From: Opitutia bacterium UBA6410
Lineage (GTDB): Bacteria > Verrucomicrobiota > Verrucomicrobiia > Opitutales > Intestinicryptomonadaceae
Length of the DNA: 48,890 nt
Reading direction: 5' to 3'
Assembly (NCBI GenBank): GCA_002437405.1
Contig: DJPO01000117.1
Span: 1,466 to 50,355 of the forward strand
Below are positions 16,501-25,089 of this stretch, one piece after another (positions within the stretch are counted from its first letter, which is position 1; each line of letters opens with the position of its first letter). Below the pieces are notes generated by a model, which worked only from the letters and a program-made list of their open reading frames with translations, ran no database searches and was not told the DNA's origin. Made by a program: the position numbers and the translations under genes.

Positions 16501-16571
16501 TCGCGGATTTCGCACTTTTCTTTAGCTTGTCCGCAATTTTCAAAGAACTTTTTTCTTCATGAACTTTATCA

Positions 16572-16601
16572 TTGTAAAGCCCCTTTTGGTGAGGATAGAA
16601 T
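16572..16601 (+). promoter_or_regulatory. Candidate promoter of the SDR gene
   Basis: TTGTAA (16572-16577) and TAGAAT (16596-16601) are 18 bases apart, about 30 bases before the SDR start at 16633. The match is fair to both sigma-70 boxes; no experimental support. Confidence 0.35.
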
Positions 16602-16632
16602 AGAAAGAAAAAAATTTTTAATCAAGAAAAAA

Positions 16633-17466
16633 ATGGGAAAAAACGGAATCGGACGCGTAGCCGTCGGGGAATTGAAACGGTACGACGCAATTATCATCAC
16701 GGGAGGCTCTTCGGGAATCGGCGAAGCTTTTTTGCGCGACGCCGCCGAATCTTCCGACGCCCCGATTTTCAACCTTTCGCGCTCCTTCCCGAAACTCGCG
16801 CGGCAGTTCGGGAATATATCGCACGTTGAATGCGACCTCGCCGACGCCGATTCGCTCGCGCGGGCTGTTGCGATTGTTTCGGAAAATTTGGCGCAAATCG
16901 GGGGAAAACTCGGGCGTACGCCTAAAATCCTTTTGATTAACAACGCGGGCTTCGGGCTTTACGGCGCATTCCCAGAACCGAGCGTCGGGCGGAACGACGA
17001 TATGATTCGCCTGAACGTCGGGGCATTGACGCGCCTTTGCGGCGAATTTCTGCCCGCCGTGAAAGCGGGGCGCGGCTCTATTATAAATATATCGAGCGTT
17101 GCTGCGTTCGAGCCGTGCCCAGTCCTCGGGGTCTACGCCGCGACGAAAGCCTACGTCAAAAGCTTTTCGCTTATGCTCTCGTACGAGCTTTCGAAGAGCG
17201 GCTGCAAGTGCCTTTGCGTCTGTCCGGGTCCGACCTCGAGCAACTTTTTCCGCGCGGCGGGATTTTCCGAACCCCCGCTTGCGGGTGGCTATGGGCACGA
17301 ACCGCGCGACGTGTCGGCGGCGGCGTATCGGGCGTTGGCGAAGGGAAAAAATATCGTCGTCGTCGGATTCTGGAACGGCGTGATGGCGGCGGCGACCCGC
17401 TTTGTCCCGACGGGGCTGCTTCTGAAAATTTCGGGAATGGTGCTCGAGCGCGTCAGGCGCAAGTAG
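16633..17466 (+). CDS. Short-chain dehydrogenase/reductase
   Basis: A classical SDR of 277 residues. The cofactor motif TGGSSGIG is at 23-30, NNAG at 103-106, a serine in NISSV near 155, and Y168/K172 in YAATK form the catalytic set. The PGPTSSNFF segment after it is typical. The C-terminal stretch NGVMAAATRFVPTGLLLKISGMV is hydrophobic and may associate with the membrane, as in SDRs acting on lipids or ketosteroids; the substrate is unknown. I take ATG 16633 because the frame upstream (to 16384) overlaps the promoter region and has no family similarity. Confidence 0.8.
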   Translation: MGKNGIGRVAVGELKRYDAIIITGGSSGIGEAFLRDAAESSDAPIFNLSRSFPKLARQFGNISHVECDLADADSLARAVAIVSENLAQIGGKLGRTPKILLINNAGFGLYGAFPEPSVGRNDDMIRLNVGALTRLCGEFLPAVKAGRGSIINISSVAAFEPCPVLGVYAATKAYVKSFSLMLSYELSKSGCKCLCVCPGPTSSNFFRAAGFSEPPLAGGYGHEPRDVSAAAYRALAKGKNIVVVGFWNGVMAAATRFVPTGLLLKISGMVLERVRRK

Positions 17467-17488
17467 TTTTTTCCCTTTCCCGCAATCA

Positions 17489-17521
17489 AAAAACCGCAGC
17501 GGATTGCCCGTTGCGGTTTTT
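17489..17521. terminator. Bidirectional terminator between SDR gene and gpsA
   Basis: AAAAACCGCA (17489-17498) pairs perfectly with TGCGGTTTTT (17512-17521) around 13 bases. A-rich on the left and T-rich on the right, it can end both the plus-strand SDR transcript and the minus-strand gpsA transcript. Confidence 0.9.
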
Positions 17522-17540
17522 GTTTTGTGTGGAAATTGAA

Positions 17541-18527
17541 CTATTGCAGGATTTTAGCGAGGCATTCCTCCCTTGTTATCCTGCCTTCGGATAGGTCGCA
17601 AAGAGCCGTCATTATCGGCAGCTTTACGTTCAGTTTTTCGAACATACGGCAGATTTGGATTGTCTCCAAACCCGCGCAAACTCTGCCTTTAAGAAGCTTC
17701 AACGCCTCCTCCACGCTCAGGCCTTTGCCGAGGTGCTCGCCTGTCGTCCTGTTGCGCGAGTCGGGGCTTATGCAGGTTGTGAGCACGTCGCCGAGGATTG
17801 CAGATTCCTTGACAAACGAATCGCTCCACGCGCCGAGCGACGCCGCCGCGCGGTAAATTTCCTGAAATCCGCGCGCCATTACGATTGCCTTCGTGTTCGC
17901 GCCGAGGTTCATTCCGTCGCAAAAACCCGCCGCGAGCGCAACGATGTTCTTGAGTGCCGCGCCGATTTCGACGCCGACTACGTCGTCCGACGGGCGGACT
18001 TTGAACGAGGGGGTCGCGAAAGCCTTTGCGGCAACGATGGAGTCTTCGTGGGAGGTCAGGGCTACGATGTCTTCGGCGTACTTGTCCTGCGCGACTTCGA
18101 ACGCGATGTTCGGCCCCATAATAGAGCCGACGCTCGACGCCTGCGGGACGTTTGCTGCGAGGATTTGCGAGGGTCTGCGCCACGAGCCGACTTCGATTCC
18201 CTTGCCCGCGTTCACCATAATCGAGCCGCGCTCGATGTACTGCGAAAAGTTTTTCGAGGTTGCGTCGAGGTATTTAATCGGCACGACCCACACGACCATT
18301 TGCGCGCCCTTGAGGACTTCGGCGGGGTCTTGGGAAAATTCGACGTTTGCGGGGATTTTTATGTTGGGCAGGAACATCGAGTTTTCGCGCACGGCGGCGA
18401 CGGAATCGACGATTTCCTTTTCGCGCGCCCAGACGCATACGCGCTTGAAGTTTTTTGAGAGGATTATAGACAACGCCGAGCCCCACGCGCCCGCGCCGAC
18501 GACTGCTGTTTTTTCAAATGAGTTCAT
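17541..18527 (-). CDS. gpsA: NAD(P)H-dependent glycerol-3-phosphate dehydrogenase
   Basis: A 328-residue enzyme reducing dihydroxyacetone phosphate to sn-glycerol 3-phosphate for phospholipid synthesis. The N-terminal nucleotide motif is GAGAWGSAL near residues 11-19, the GP-binding MGPNIAFEVA appears near 137, and the catalytic lysine lies in GAALKNIVALAAGFCDG near 190. Length is normal. It is preceded by a 45-codon membrane peptide gene 16 bases upstream. Confidence 0.92.
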   Translation of the reverse strand: MNSFEKTAVVGAGAWGSALSIILSKNFKRVCVWAREKEIVDSVAAVRENSMFLPNIKIPANVEFSQDPAEVLKGAQMVVWVVPIKYLDATSKNFSQYIERGSIMVNAGKGIEVGSWRRPSQILAANVPQASSVGSIMGPNIAFEVAQDKYAEDIVALTSHEDSIVAAKAFATPSFKVRPSDDVVGVEIGAALKNIVALAAGFCDGMNLGANTKAIVMARGFQEIYRAAASLGAWSDSFVKESAILGDVLTTCISPDSRNRTTGEHLGKGLSVEEALKLLKGRVCAGLETIQICRMFEKLNVKLPIMTALCDLSEGRITREECLAKILQ

Positions 18528-18543
18528 AAAAATAATAAAAATT

Positions 18544-18681
18544 TTAGTTTGCCCGCAGGAAGAAGTGCCAATAGAGCGGATAGGCGAGCAGCGCGGCGAA
18601 TACCGCGATGTAGACGACTGCCAAAACGATGTTTTGCGGCTTTGCCGTCGGATTTTTTATTTTTTGTAAAATATTCGGCAT
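18544..18681 (-). CDS. Small single-pass membrane peptide (45 residues)
   Basis: An ATG-initiated frame starting MPNILQKIKNPTAKPQNIVL, with one membrane helix (about residues 18-38) rich in Val, Ala, Leu and Tyr, a basic Lys-rich N-terminus and the end FFLRAN. The basic N-terminus predicts N-in orientation. It sits 16 bases upstream of gpsA on the same strand, so co-transcription is likely. I do not recognise a family; it is smaller than SecE and lacks its motif. It could modulate a membrane partner of lipid synthesis, but that is speculation. Confidence 0.55.
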   Translation of the reverse strand: MPNILQKIKNPTAKPQNIVLAVVYIAVFAALLAYPLYWHFFLRAN

Positions 18682-19146
18682 AGGTTGTTATGAAAACACA
18701 AAAAGGGCGCAAAATCAACACCCAAGTGTTGCGAAACATCGGTGGCGGCTTGTGCCCGCGATTTTTGTTGAGTATTGCTGTTTGCGGCGGACGTTTCGCG
18801 CTTTTCGTTCCGATTTTCGCGCCGAGCCTTGCGGACGGGGTGAAGATTTGCCGAAGTTCGCAGGGCGGGGCGTGTCTCGAGGTTCGCAGGACGCGGCAGG
18901 CGTGTTCCGAGCTTAGCGGAGCGGGGCGGGGACGTGCGCCGAAATTTTTCCACGCGTGTGTTTTGACGTACCGCGGGCGATAGCTTCGGGCGCATTCGCT
19001 ATCGTCGAAAGCGCATTGACTGTGCCGCACGACGTATTGCCCGAAATGCCTGCGGAGAATTAAATCAAAATGTACTTTTCCCCCGACATCGGCGCGGCGT
19101 TGTGTTGCTTTGTTTATTGCGTTTCCCGCTTCCCGAAAACAAATTC
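18682..19146. other. Intergenic region with short repeats and palindromes, no clear gene
   Basis: Nothing protein-like is seen on either strand. It holds a small hairpin CAACAC/GTGTTG (18716-18731), three imperfect tandem units that each begin with a CGAgGTTcGCaG-like core (about 18852, 18878 and 18908), and a CGATAGC/GCTATCG inverted repeat (18978-19004). The upstream part must also carry the promoter for the small membrane peptide and gpsA. Confidence 0.5.
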
Positions 19147-19172
19147 GCCCGACTTGCCGAGGCAACTCGGGC
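19147..19172 (-). terminator. Nested hairpin, probable pyrE terminator
   Basis: GCCCGA pairs with TCGGGC and, inside it, TTGCC pairs with GGCAA around a GA turn, giving an almost perfect 26-base palindrome about 70 bases past the pyrE stop. On the minus strand it is followed by GAATTTGTTTT, a fair U-rich tail. Confidence 0.6.
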
Positions 19173-19244
19173 AAAAGAAAAATGTCCAACATGCGCCCCA
19201 ACGACGCCCCCAATGAGCGCGCCCAAACGAGTGCGCCCCGAGGG

Positions 19245-19814
19245 CTATGAGCCAGGGTGGGTTGCGGGGATTTGCGCAAGCTGCGGCGGGAGATTGTCGG
19301 GCTCGTATGTGGGGAAGGAGAACTCGAGCAGGCTCTTGCAGGGCACTTCGAACTTCGCCTTGCCGTCGCTTCTGTCTACGAGAACCGCGACCGCCGCGGG
19401 CACGCCGCCGTGTTCCTTTACGATGTCGATACATTCCTGAACTCTGCCGCCGCGCGTGATTACGTCTTCGACTATCAGGATTTTCTCGCCGTTTGCGATT
19501 TTAAAGTTGCGGCGCAAAACGAGCTTGTTGTTTTCCTTTTCCGCGAAGATGAAGCGTTTTTTGAGCTGTCTTGCAACTTCCTGCCCGAGCACGAGCCCGC
19601 CGATTGCGGGGGCGATTACTGTGTCGCATTCGATTCCCTCGAGCTTCTTTGCGAGCATTTCGACGAGCTCGGTGACTCTGTCCATATGTTCGCAGACTCT
19701 CGCGCACTGGAAGAAATGGCCGCTGTGCAGTCCGCTTCGGAGAATGAAGTGCCCCTCCATTAGCGCGCCCGTTTGTCTGAAAATATCGAGAATTTTTTCG
19801 TTGTCCTGATTCAT
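19245..19814 (-). CDS. pyrE: Orotate phosphoribosyltransferase
   Basis: A 189-residue PRPP-dependent enzyme making OMP from orotate in pyrimidine synthesis. Motifs are HFILRSGLHSGHFFQC near residues 20-35, the flexible-loop lysines in AEKENNKLVLRRNF, and the PRPP loop IVEDVITRGG near 120. The loop reads TRGGR in place of the commoner TTGGS, a variant I believe occurs in some PyrE branches. It begins 24 bases after the Nudix gene and ends the purU-Nudix-pyrE group. Confidence 0.9.
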   Translation of the reverse strand: MNQDNEKILDIFRQTGALMEGHFILRSGLHSGHFFQCARVCEHMDRVTELVEMLAKKLEGIECDTVIAPAIGGLVLGQEVARQLKKRFIFAEKENNKLVLRRNFKIANGEKILIVEDVITRGGRVQECIDIVKEHGGVPAAVAVLVDRSDGKAKFEVPCKSLLEFSFPTYEPDNLPPQLAQIPATHPGS

Positions 19815-19838
19815 TGTTTTTTCGGTTTAAAATTTTTT

Positions 19839-20345
19839 CTATTTTTTTTCGAAGAGGTCGCACTGGTCGAATTGCGCCTCGATTTTTTCGCCGCACTGCG
19901 CGCGCATTACCGCGAAGCCGTCGTCGGCGTATTTGCGCCAAACGTCCCACAGCAAAACCCTGTCGGTTTCGGGAATGGGCAGATTCGGGATTTCCGACTC
20001 TTCGAAGAAGCCGAACGAGCCTTCCGAAATCGTCTGCGGCAGCTCCTTTATCCGCTTTTTTACGTCGAAGAGGAACATCAGCCAGTGCGCGCCGCCCTCG
20101 TAGGATTTTTCGCTAATCATCGCGAACATTCGCAGGTCGGATTCGGTCAGCTGCAGCCCGATTTCCTCGCGCGTCTCGCGGATTGCGCATTCGTAGGGAG
20201 ACTCGCCGACGGACATTTCGAGCTTGCCGCCGATTGGGCTGTAAAGCCCCATATTCGGCGACTTGTTGCGGCGTATCAAAAGCAGTCTGCCCGATTCGTC
20301 GCGCACGAAAACCAGCGCGCTTATCTTGAACGGAAGGGTCGGCAT
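19839..20345 (-). CDS. Nudix hydrolase
   Basis: A 168-residue protein with a Nudix box: GGKLEMSVGES followed by REEIGL within ETREEIGL. The spacing from the first glycine pair to the first Glu is two residues longer than the textbook GX5E pattern, but REXREEXGL is intact, so metal-dependent pyrophosphohydrolysis should be kept. The first strand FKISALVFVRDESGRLLLIRR is typical. Substrate unknown (nucleoside diphosphate derivative). It lies 7 bases downstream of purU and 24 bases upstream of pyrE. Confidence 0.82.
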   Translation of the reverse strand: MPTLPFKISALVFVRDESGRLLLIRRNKSPNMGLYSPIGGKLEMSVGESPYECAIRETREEIGLQLTESDLRMFAMISEKSYEGGAHWLMFLFDVKKRIKELPQTISEGSFGFFEESEIPNLPIPETDRVLLWDVWRKYADDGFAVMRAQCGEKIEAQFDQCDLFEKK

Positions 20346-20352
20346 TTGCGCG

Positions 20353-21204
20353 TTAGTCGAAGATTACGGTCTTGTTTTTATAGGTGAGGATTCTGCCCTC
20401 GATGTGCCATCTTACGGCGTCGGCGAGTGCCTCGCGCTCCAGCTCGCGCCCCTTGCGCATAAGGTCTTCGACGTTGTTGCGGTGGCTGACGGTCGTGACG
20501 ACCTGCGCGATAATCGGGCCTTCGTCGAGGTCTTTCGTCGCGTAGTGGGCGGTCGCGCCGATGAGCTTTACGCCGCGCTCGTACGCCTTGTGGTAGGGCT
20601 TTGCGCCCGCGAATGCGGGGAGGAAGCTGTGGTGGATATTGATAATCGGGGCGGGGCAGGAGTCGATGAAGTTTTCGCTCAGAATCTGCATATAGCGCGC
20701 CATCACGACGAGCTGCGCGCCGCTCTCGCGTATGATTTTAAGCTGCGCGGCCTCGGTCTCGGGCTTGGTTTCCTTTGAAATGGGGGTGTAGTAGAACTTC
20801 AGCCCGAACATTTCGGACATCTGCCGCAGGTCTTCGTGGTTGGAGATTACGCAGGCGATTTCGCAGTTCAGCTCGCCCGAGCGGCAGCGCAGGACGATGT
20901 CGCTGAAGCAGTGCTCGAATTTCGAGACCATCAGCGCGATTTTCGGCTTGTGCGACGAGCGCATAACGGTGGTTTCCATTTCCAAGTCGGAGTGGGCGAA
21001 GCTTTCGAAGAGGCGGATTTCCTCGGCGATGTCGCCTGCGGGAATCCACTCGACGCGTTGGAAAAATATGCCCTCCTGTCTGTCCCTGTGCTGGTCGGCG
21101 TGGAGAATGTTGCCGCCGCGGGCGTAAATCCAGCCCGAAACGCGGGCGACAATCCCCGCGCGGTCGTGTCCGTGCAAAAGTGCGATGATTCTTTCTTCCT
21201 GCAT
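20353..21204 (-). CDS. purU: Formyltetrahydrofolate deformylase
   Basis: A 283-residue protein with an N-terminal ACT domain (about 5-85, starting IIALLHGHDRAGIVARV) and a formyltransferase-fold catalytic domain with IALMVSKFEHC and INIHHSFLPAF (Asn-x-His of the catalytic triad) and KLIGATAHYAT. It hydrolyses 10-formyl-THF to formate and THF, balancing one-carbon and glycine/methionine pools. The ACT domain is the regulatory part in the family. It is separated from dapL by about 106 bases. Confidence 0.92.
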   Translation of the reverse strand: MQEERIIALLHGHDRAGIVARVSGWIYARGGNILHADQHRDRQEGIFFQRVEWIPAGDIAEEIRLFESFAHSDLEMETTVMRSSHKPKIALMVSKFEHCFSDIVLRCRSGELNCEIACVISNHEDLRQMSEMFGLKFYYTPISKETKPETEAAQLKIIRESGAQLVVMARYMQILSENFIDSCPAPIINIHHSFLPAFAGAKPYHKAYERGVKLIGATAHYATKDLDEGPIIAQVVTTVSHRNNVEDLMRKGRELEREALADAVRWHIEGRILTYKNKTVIFD

Positions 21205-21310
21205 AATAAAAAGTGCCGCCGAGCTGGCGACTTGCGAATGTTTTTGTTTCTGCGCGCCGCCGTCCCCGATTCGCGCGGGAAGCGGCGGTGATGCGTTTTT
21301 TTTTCGGATT

Positions 21311-22555
21311 TTAGAACTCGAATTTGGACTTCGACATTCTGCGTTCGATTTCCGCGACGACTTCCTTTTCCTTATCTTCGCCGTGTGCTTCGAACGTCAC
21401 AGAGAAGCGCACGAATGCGCCCGCGTCGTCCCACGGAACGGTGCTGATGAGGTGTTCGGTAATCATCCACTGCGAGAAATCTTCGCCTGTCTTGAATTCC
21501 TTGCGCGTGCCGTCTTCGAGGATTGCCGCCTTGGGGGCTGCCATGTAGAGGAAGAAGCCCGCCTTCGGCTTTTTCGGCGAGAAGCCCAGACGCTTGAGAA
21601 CGTCCACGAGTAGATCCATTCTGCGCGAGTATTTTGCCGCGATTGCGCGGGTGATGAGCGGATTTTCAAGCCCCTTTGCCGCCGCGAGCTGTATGCCGAG
21701 GAACTGCCCCGAGTCGGTGTTGTCCTTGACATCGCCGTACGCCTTGACGATGAGCGGATTGCCACATACCCAGCCGATTCTCCAGCCCGTCATATTGTGG
21801 CTCTTGGAGAGGGAGTGGAGCTCGACGGCTACGTCCTTTGCGCCTTCGATTTGGAGGATTGAGAGGGCGGGGGTGTCGAATGCAAGCGACGCGTATGCGG
21901 CGTCGGAAATCACGACGAGGTTGTTTTCCTTGGCGAACTTTACGAGTTTTTCAAAGAACTCGCGCGTTGCGCTCGCGCCCGTGGGGTTGTTGGGGTAGTT
22001 GACGACGATTGCCTTGGCGCGCTTGAGAATGTCGGCGGGGATTGTGTCGAGCTGCGGGAGGAAGTCGTGTTCGGCTTCGAGGCGCAGGTTGTAGACTTCG
22101 CCGCCGAGGTATTTTGCGTGCGTGCCGAAGACGGGATAGCCGGGGACTGTCATGATGACGACATCTCCGGGGTTGATGAAGCAGTTGGGGAGAATCGAGA
22201 GCGCGGCTTTCGAGCCGATGGAGTGCATTATTTCAGTATCGGGGTCGAGCTCGACGCCGAATACGGCTTTCATATAGCCCGCCGCCGCCTTTTTGAAGTC
22301 GGGGCCGCCGTTGTCGGCGTATCCGCGGTTTGCGGGGTTTTTCGCCGCCGCGTAGAGGGCTTCGACGACTTCGGGGAACGCCATTTCGTCGGGTTCGCCA
22401 ACGCCCATGTCGATGAGGGGAAGGTCGGGCTTTGCAGCCTTTGCCGCGCGCTTGGCGCGCTTGATTTTTTCGAACTTGTATATAGCGGTGCTCTTGCCGT
22501 AGTTTTCGCCGCCGATTCTTTCGGCGAATAGTTTTTGTATATATGAATCGCTCAT
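21311..22555 (-). CDS. dapL: LL-diaminopimelate aminotransferase
   Basis: A 414-residue fold-type I aminotransferase that converts tetrahydrodipicolinate directly to LL-diaminopimelate for lysine and peptidoglycan. Key parts are MGVGEPDEMAFP near 50-61, NYPNNPTGAS near 191-200, SDAAYASLAF near 222, and the PLP lysine K251 in LSKSHNMTGWRIGW. The start motif GENYGKSTAIYKFEKIKRAK matches DapL proteins. DapL in place of the succinylase route is typical of Verrucomicrobiota and chlamydiae. It is divergent from panC across 73 bases. Confidence 0.85.
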   Translation of the reverse strand: MSDSYIQKLFAERIGGENYGKSTAIYKFEKIKRAKRAAKAAKPDLPLIDMGVGEPDEMAFPEVVEALYAAAKNPANRGYADNGGPDFKKAAAGYMKAVFGVELDPDTEIMHSIGSKAALSILPNCFINPGDVVIMTVPGYPVFGTHAKYLGGEVYNLRLEAEHDFLPQLDTIPADILKRAKAIVVNYPNNPTGASATREFFEKLVKFAKENNLVVISDAAYASLAFDTPALSILQIEGAKDVAVELHSLSKSHNMTGWRIGWVCGNPLIVKAYGDVKDNTDSGQFLGIQLAAAKGLENPLITRAIAAKYSRRMDLLVDVLKRLGFSPKKPKAGFFLYMAAPKAAILEDGTRKEFKTGEDFSQWMITEHLISTVPWDDAGAFVRFSVTFEAHGEDKEKEVVAEIERRMSKSKFEF

Positions 22556-22628
22556 TTATTTTTTAATGGGTTGATTTTTTGAAAAATTTAATAACTATAA
22601 AAGAAATAAGAGAGTAGGAGTAAAAGCA
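22556..22628. promoter_or_regulatory. Divergent promoter region dapL/panC
   Basis: This 73-base A/T-rich gap separates two divergent genes, so both promoters must lie in it or run into the coding parts. On the plus strand TTGATT (22571) and TATAAA (22596) are 19 bases apart, a loose fit. AGGAG (22616-22620) is a good ribosome binding site 8 bases before the panC ATG. Confidence 0.45.
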
Positions 22629-23468
22629 ATGAAAATCATATCATCTCCGGCAGAAATGACGGCTTTTGTTAAATCCGCCCGCGCAAACGGGGCTAAAATC
22701 GCCCTTGTTCCGACCATGGGGGCATTGCACGAGGGGCATTTGAGCCTCGTGCGCAAGGCGAAGACGCTTGCCGACATCTGCGTTGTCTCGGTTTTCGTCA
22801 ACCCCACGCAGTTCGGACCCAACGAGGATTTCGACAAATATCCCCGCCAGCTCGAGGCGGACGCCGCCAACTGCGAAGCCGCGGGCGCGGACGTAGTTTT
22901 CGCCCCGTCCGTCTCGGACATCTATCTGCCCGACGCCTCGACTTTCGTGAACGAGGAGGACATCAGCCGCTTCCTCTGCGGCAAGACCCGCCCCAAGCAC
23001 TTCAGGGGAGTCACGACGGTCGTCACCATTCTATTTAATATAGTGCGCCCCGACGTCGCCGTTTTCGGCGAAAAGGACGCCCAGCAGGTCTCGATTATCA
23101 AGCGAATGGTTCGCGACCTTTTCATGGGAATCGAAATCGTGACGGGCGAAATCGTCCGCGACGAAAACGGGCTTGCGCTCAGCTCGCGCAACAAGTATCT
23201 CGACAAAATGGAGCGTCTGGGGGCGTCGAAGCTGCACGCTGCGCTCGAAGAGGGGCGCAAGCTCTGCCTCGAGGGGTGCTCGAACGTCGACAGAATCAAG
23301 GCGACTGTCATCAACGCCGTAACGAACGCGAAAACCCGCGTAATCTATGTGGAAATCGTGGACGCCGAAACGTCGATTCCGATGGGCGAGGCTATCGCGG
23401 GCAAGTCGAGAATCTCGGCTGCGATTTGGTACGGTCAGACGCGCCTTATCGACAACATTAGAATCTGA
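22629..23468 (+). CDS. panC: Pantothenate synthetase
   Basis: A 279-residue enzyme joining pantoate and beta-alanine with ATP. The HIGH-like motif is PTMGALHEGHLSLVRKA near residues 27-43, with FVNPTQFGPNEDFDKYPR after it; the KMSKS-like region is GEKDAQQVSIIKRM near 150-163, and SSRNKYLD follows near 187. Length is normal. It is first in a plus-strand run with nadB (25-base gap) and apt, a cofactor and salvage group. Confidence 0.93.
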   Translation: MKIISSPAEMTAFVKSARANGAKIALVPTMGALHEGHLSLVRKAKTLADICVVSVFVNPTQFGPNEDFDKYPRQLEADAANCEAAGADVVFAPSVSDIYLPDASTFVNEEDISRFLCGKTRPKHFRGVTTVVTILFNIVRPDVAVFGEKDAQQVSIIKRMVRDLFMGIEIVTGEIVRDENGLALSSRNKYLDKMERLGASKLHAALEEGRKLCLEGCSNVDRIKATVINAVTNAKTRVIYVEIVDAETSIPMGEAIAGKSRISAAIWYGQTRLIDNIRI

Positions 23469-23493
23469 TTTTTTACCTTTATATTGCCAATAT

Positions 23494-25089
23494 ATGAAAT
23501 TCGACGCAGTTGTAGTCGGTAGCGGCATCGCGGGATTGAGCTTTGCGCTCAAGTCCTCGAAGCTCGGACACAAAGTCGCGATCATCACCAAAAAGGAGAG
23601 GTCGGACACAAACACGAACCACGCACAGGGGGGAATCGCGAGCGTGACAAGCTGCGCGGACGATTTCGACTCGCACGTCAAGGACACGCTAATCGCGGGC
23701 GACGGGCTTTGCAACGAAGCCGCCGTGCGCGAAATCGTAAGCTCGGGGCCCAAGCAGATAAAGGACTTGATTGCCGAGGGCGTCAAGTTCACGAGTCTGG
23801 AGGACGGCACGCCGTCGCTCGGGCGCGAGGGCGGACACTCCCAGCGCAGGATTTTGCACGTCAAGGACTACACGGGCAGGGCGATTGAAGAAGCCCTCCT
23901 GAAGGCGGTTGCCGACGACCCGAACATCGAAATTCTCGAGCACCACTTCGCGATAGACCTAATCACAAAGGCGAAAGCGAAGACGCTTCTGGAAAATCAG
24001 GACGACAGCATCGTCGGCATCTATGTCTACGACACGAAAAACAACGTCGTCGAGACTATGAAAACGTCGGTCGTAATGCTCGCAACGGGCGGCACGGGCT
24101 GCGTATATTTATATACTACAAACCCCGAAATCGCGACGGGCGACGGCATCGCAATGGCGTACCGCGCGGGCGCGGAGGTCGCGAACCTCGAGTTCATTCA
24201 GTTCCATCCAACGGCGATGTACTCGCGCGAGGGCGAAAGATTTTTGATTTCCGAAGCCGTTCGCGGCGAGGGTGCAATCCTGCGCAACGCCAAGGGCGAG
24301 GCGTTTATGGAACGCTACGACAAACGCAAGGATTTGGCTCCGCGCGACATCGTAGCCCGCGCAATCGACAGCGAAATGAAGCGTCTCGGCTCGCCCCACG
24401 TCTGGCTCGACATCACCAAGCGTTCGGCGGAGGAACTGAAGGAGCGTTTCCCGCAAATCTACGCCCACTGCATCGAAAAGGGTATCGACATTTCGAAGGA
24501 CTATATGCCCGTTGTTCCCGCCGCCCACTATATGTGCGGGGGCGTCCGTACGAAGCTCGACGGCTCGACGACCATCAAGGGGCTTTACGCCTGCGGGGAA
24601 GTCGCGTGCACGGGGCTTCACGGGGCAAACAGACTGGCGAGCAACTCGCTTTTGGAGGCGGTCGTAATCGCCGACAACGCTTCGCGCGCAGTCGATAAAT
24701 ATCTCGCCGAAAACAAACCCGCCGACTGCGAAGTTCCGCTCTGGAAGGACGGCGATATGCGCGACCCCGACGAACGCGTCGTCCTCCACCACAATCTCGA
24801 GGAGCTCAAGCGCACTATGTGGGACTATGTCGGCATAGTCCGCACGACAAAGCGTCTGGAGCGCGCCCTCAACCGCGTCGAAAACCTCCACCGCGAAATC
24901 GACGAGTATTACTGGAATTTCAAAATCGAGCCGAGCCTGATTGAATTGCGCAACCAAGTGCAAGTCGCGCTGCTGATTATCCGCTCCGCGCTCGCCCGCC
25001 GCGAAAGCCGCGGTCTGCATTATACGCTCGACTACCCGTCGAAGCTTTCGGAAATCCGCGACACCGTTTTGAAGAAGGAGGTTTTTTAA
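23494..25089 (+). CDS. nadB: L-aspartate oxidase
   Basis: A 531-residue flavoprotein oxidising L-aspartate to iminoaspartate, the first step of de novo NAD synthesis. The FAD motif VVGSGIAGLSFAL is at 6-18, the conserved NHAQGGIA near 44-51, EFIQFHPTAMY near 231, and the second FAD region GLYACGEVACTGLHGANRLA near 360. I choose ATG 23494, since the frame upstream overlaps panC and the FAD motif must be N-terminal. Fumarate reductase flavoproteins are close relatives but lack this C-terminal tail. Its stop overlaps apt's start by one base (TAATG). Confidence 0.92.
   Translation: MKFDAVVVGSGIAGLSFALKSSKLGHKVAIITKKERSDTNTNHAQGGIASVTSCADDFDSHVKDTLIAGDGLCNEAAVREIVSSGPKQIKDLIAEGVKFTSLEDGTPSLGREGGHSQRRILHVKDYTGRAIEEALLKAVADDPNIEILEHHFAIDLITKAKAKTLLENQDDSIVGIYVYDTKNNVVETMKTSVVMLATGGTGCVYLYTTNPEIATGDGIAMAYRAGAEVANLEFIQFHPTAMYSREGERFLISEAVRGEGAILRNAKGEAFMERYDKRKDLAPRDIVARAIDSEMKRLGSPHVWLDITKRSAEELKERFPQIYAHCIEKGIDISKDYMPVVPAAHYMCGGVRTKLDGSTTIKGLYACGEVACTGLHGANRLASNSLLEAVVIADNASRAVDKYLAENKPADCEVPLWKDGDMRDPDERVVLHHNLEELKRTMWDYVGIVRTTKRLERALNRVENLHREIDEYYWNFKIEPSLIELRNQVQVALLIIRSALARRESRGLHYTLDYPSKLSEIRDTVLKKEVF

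Noticed and set aside
18524..19279. 251-codon minus-strand frame through the pyrE-gpsA gap
   Set aside because: It overlaps the pyrE end, the terminator palindrome and the repeats, and its translation is Arg/Pro/Ser-rich without structure; the 45-codon frame inside it in another phase is far more protein-like.
21251..21304. GC-rich hairpin with nine T on the plus strand between dapL and purU
   Set aside because: It has terminator shape only on the plus strand, where no gene reads toward it; on the minus strand, where the genes lie, there is no T tract.
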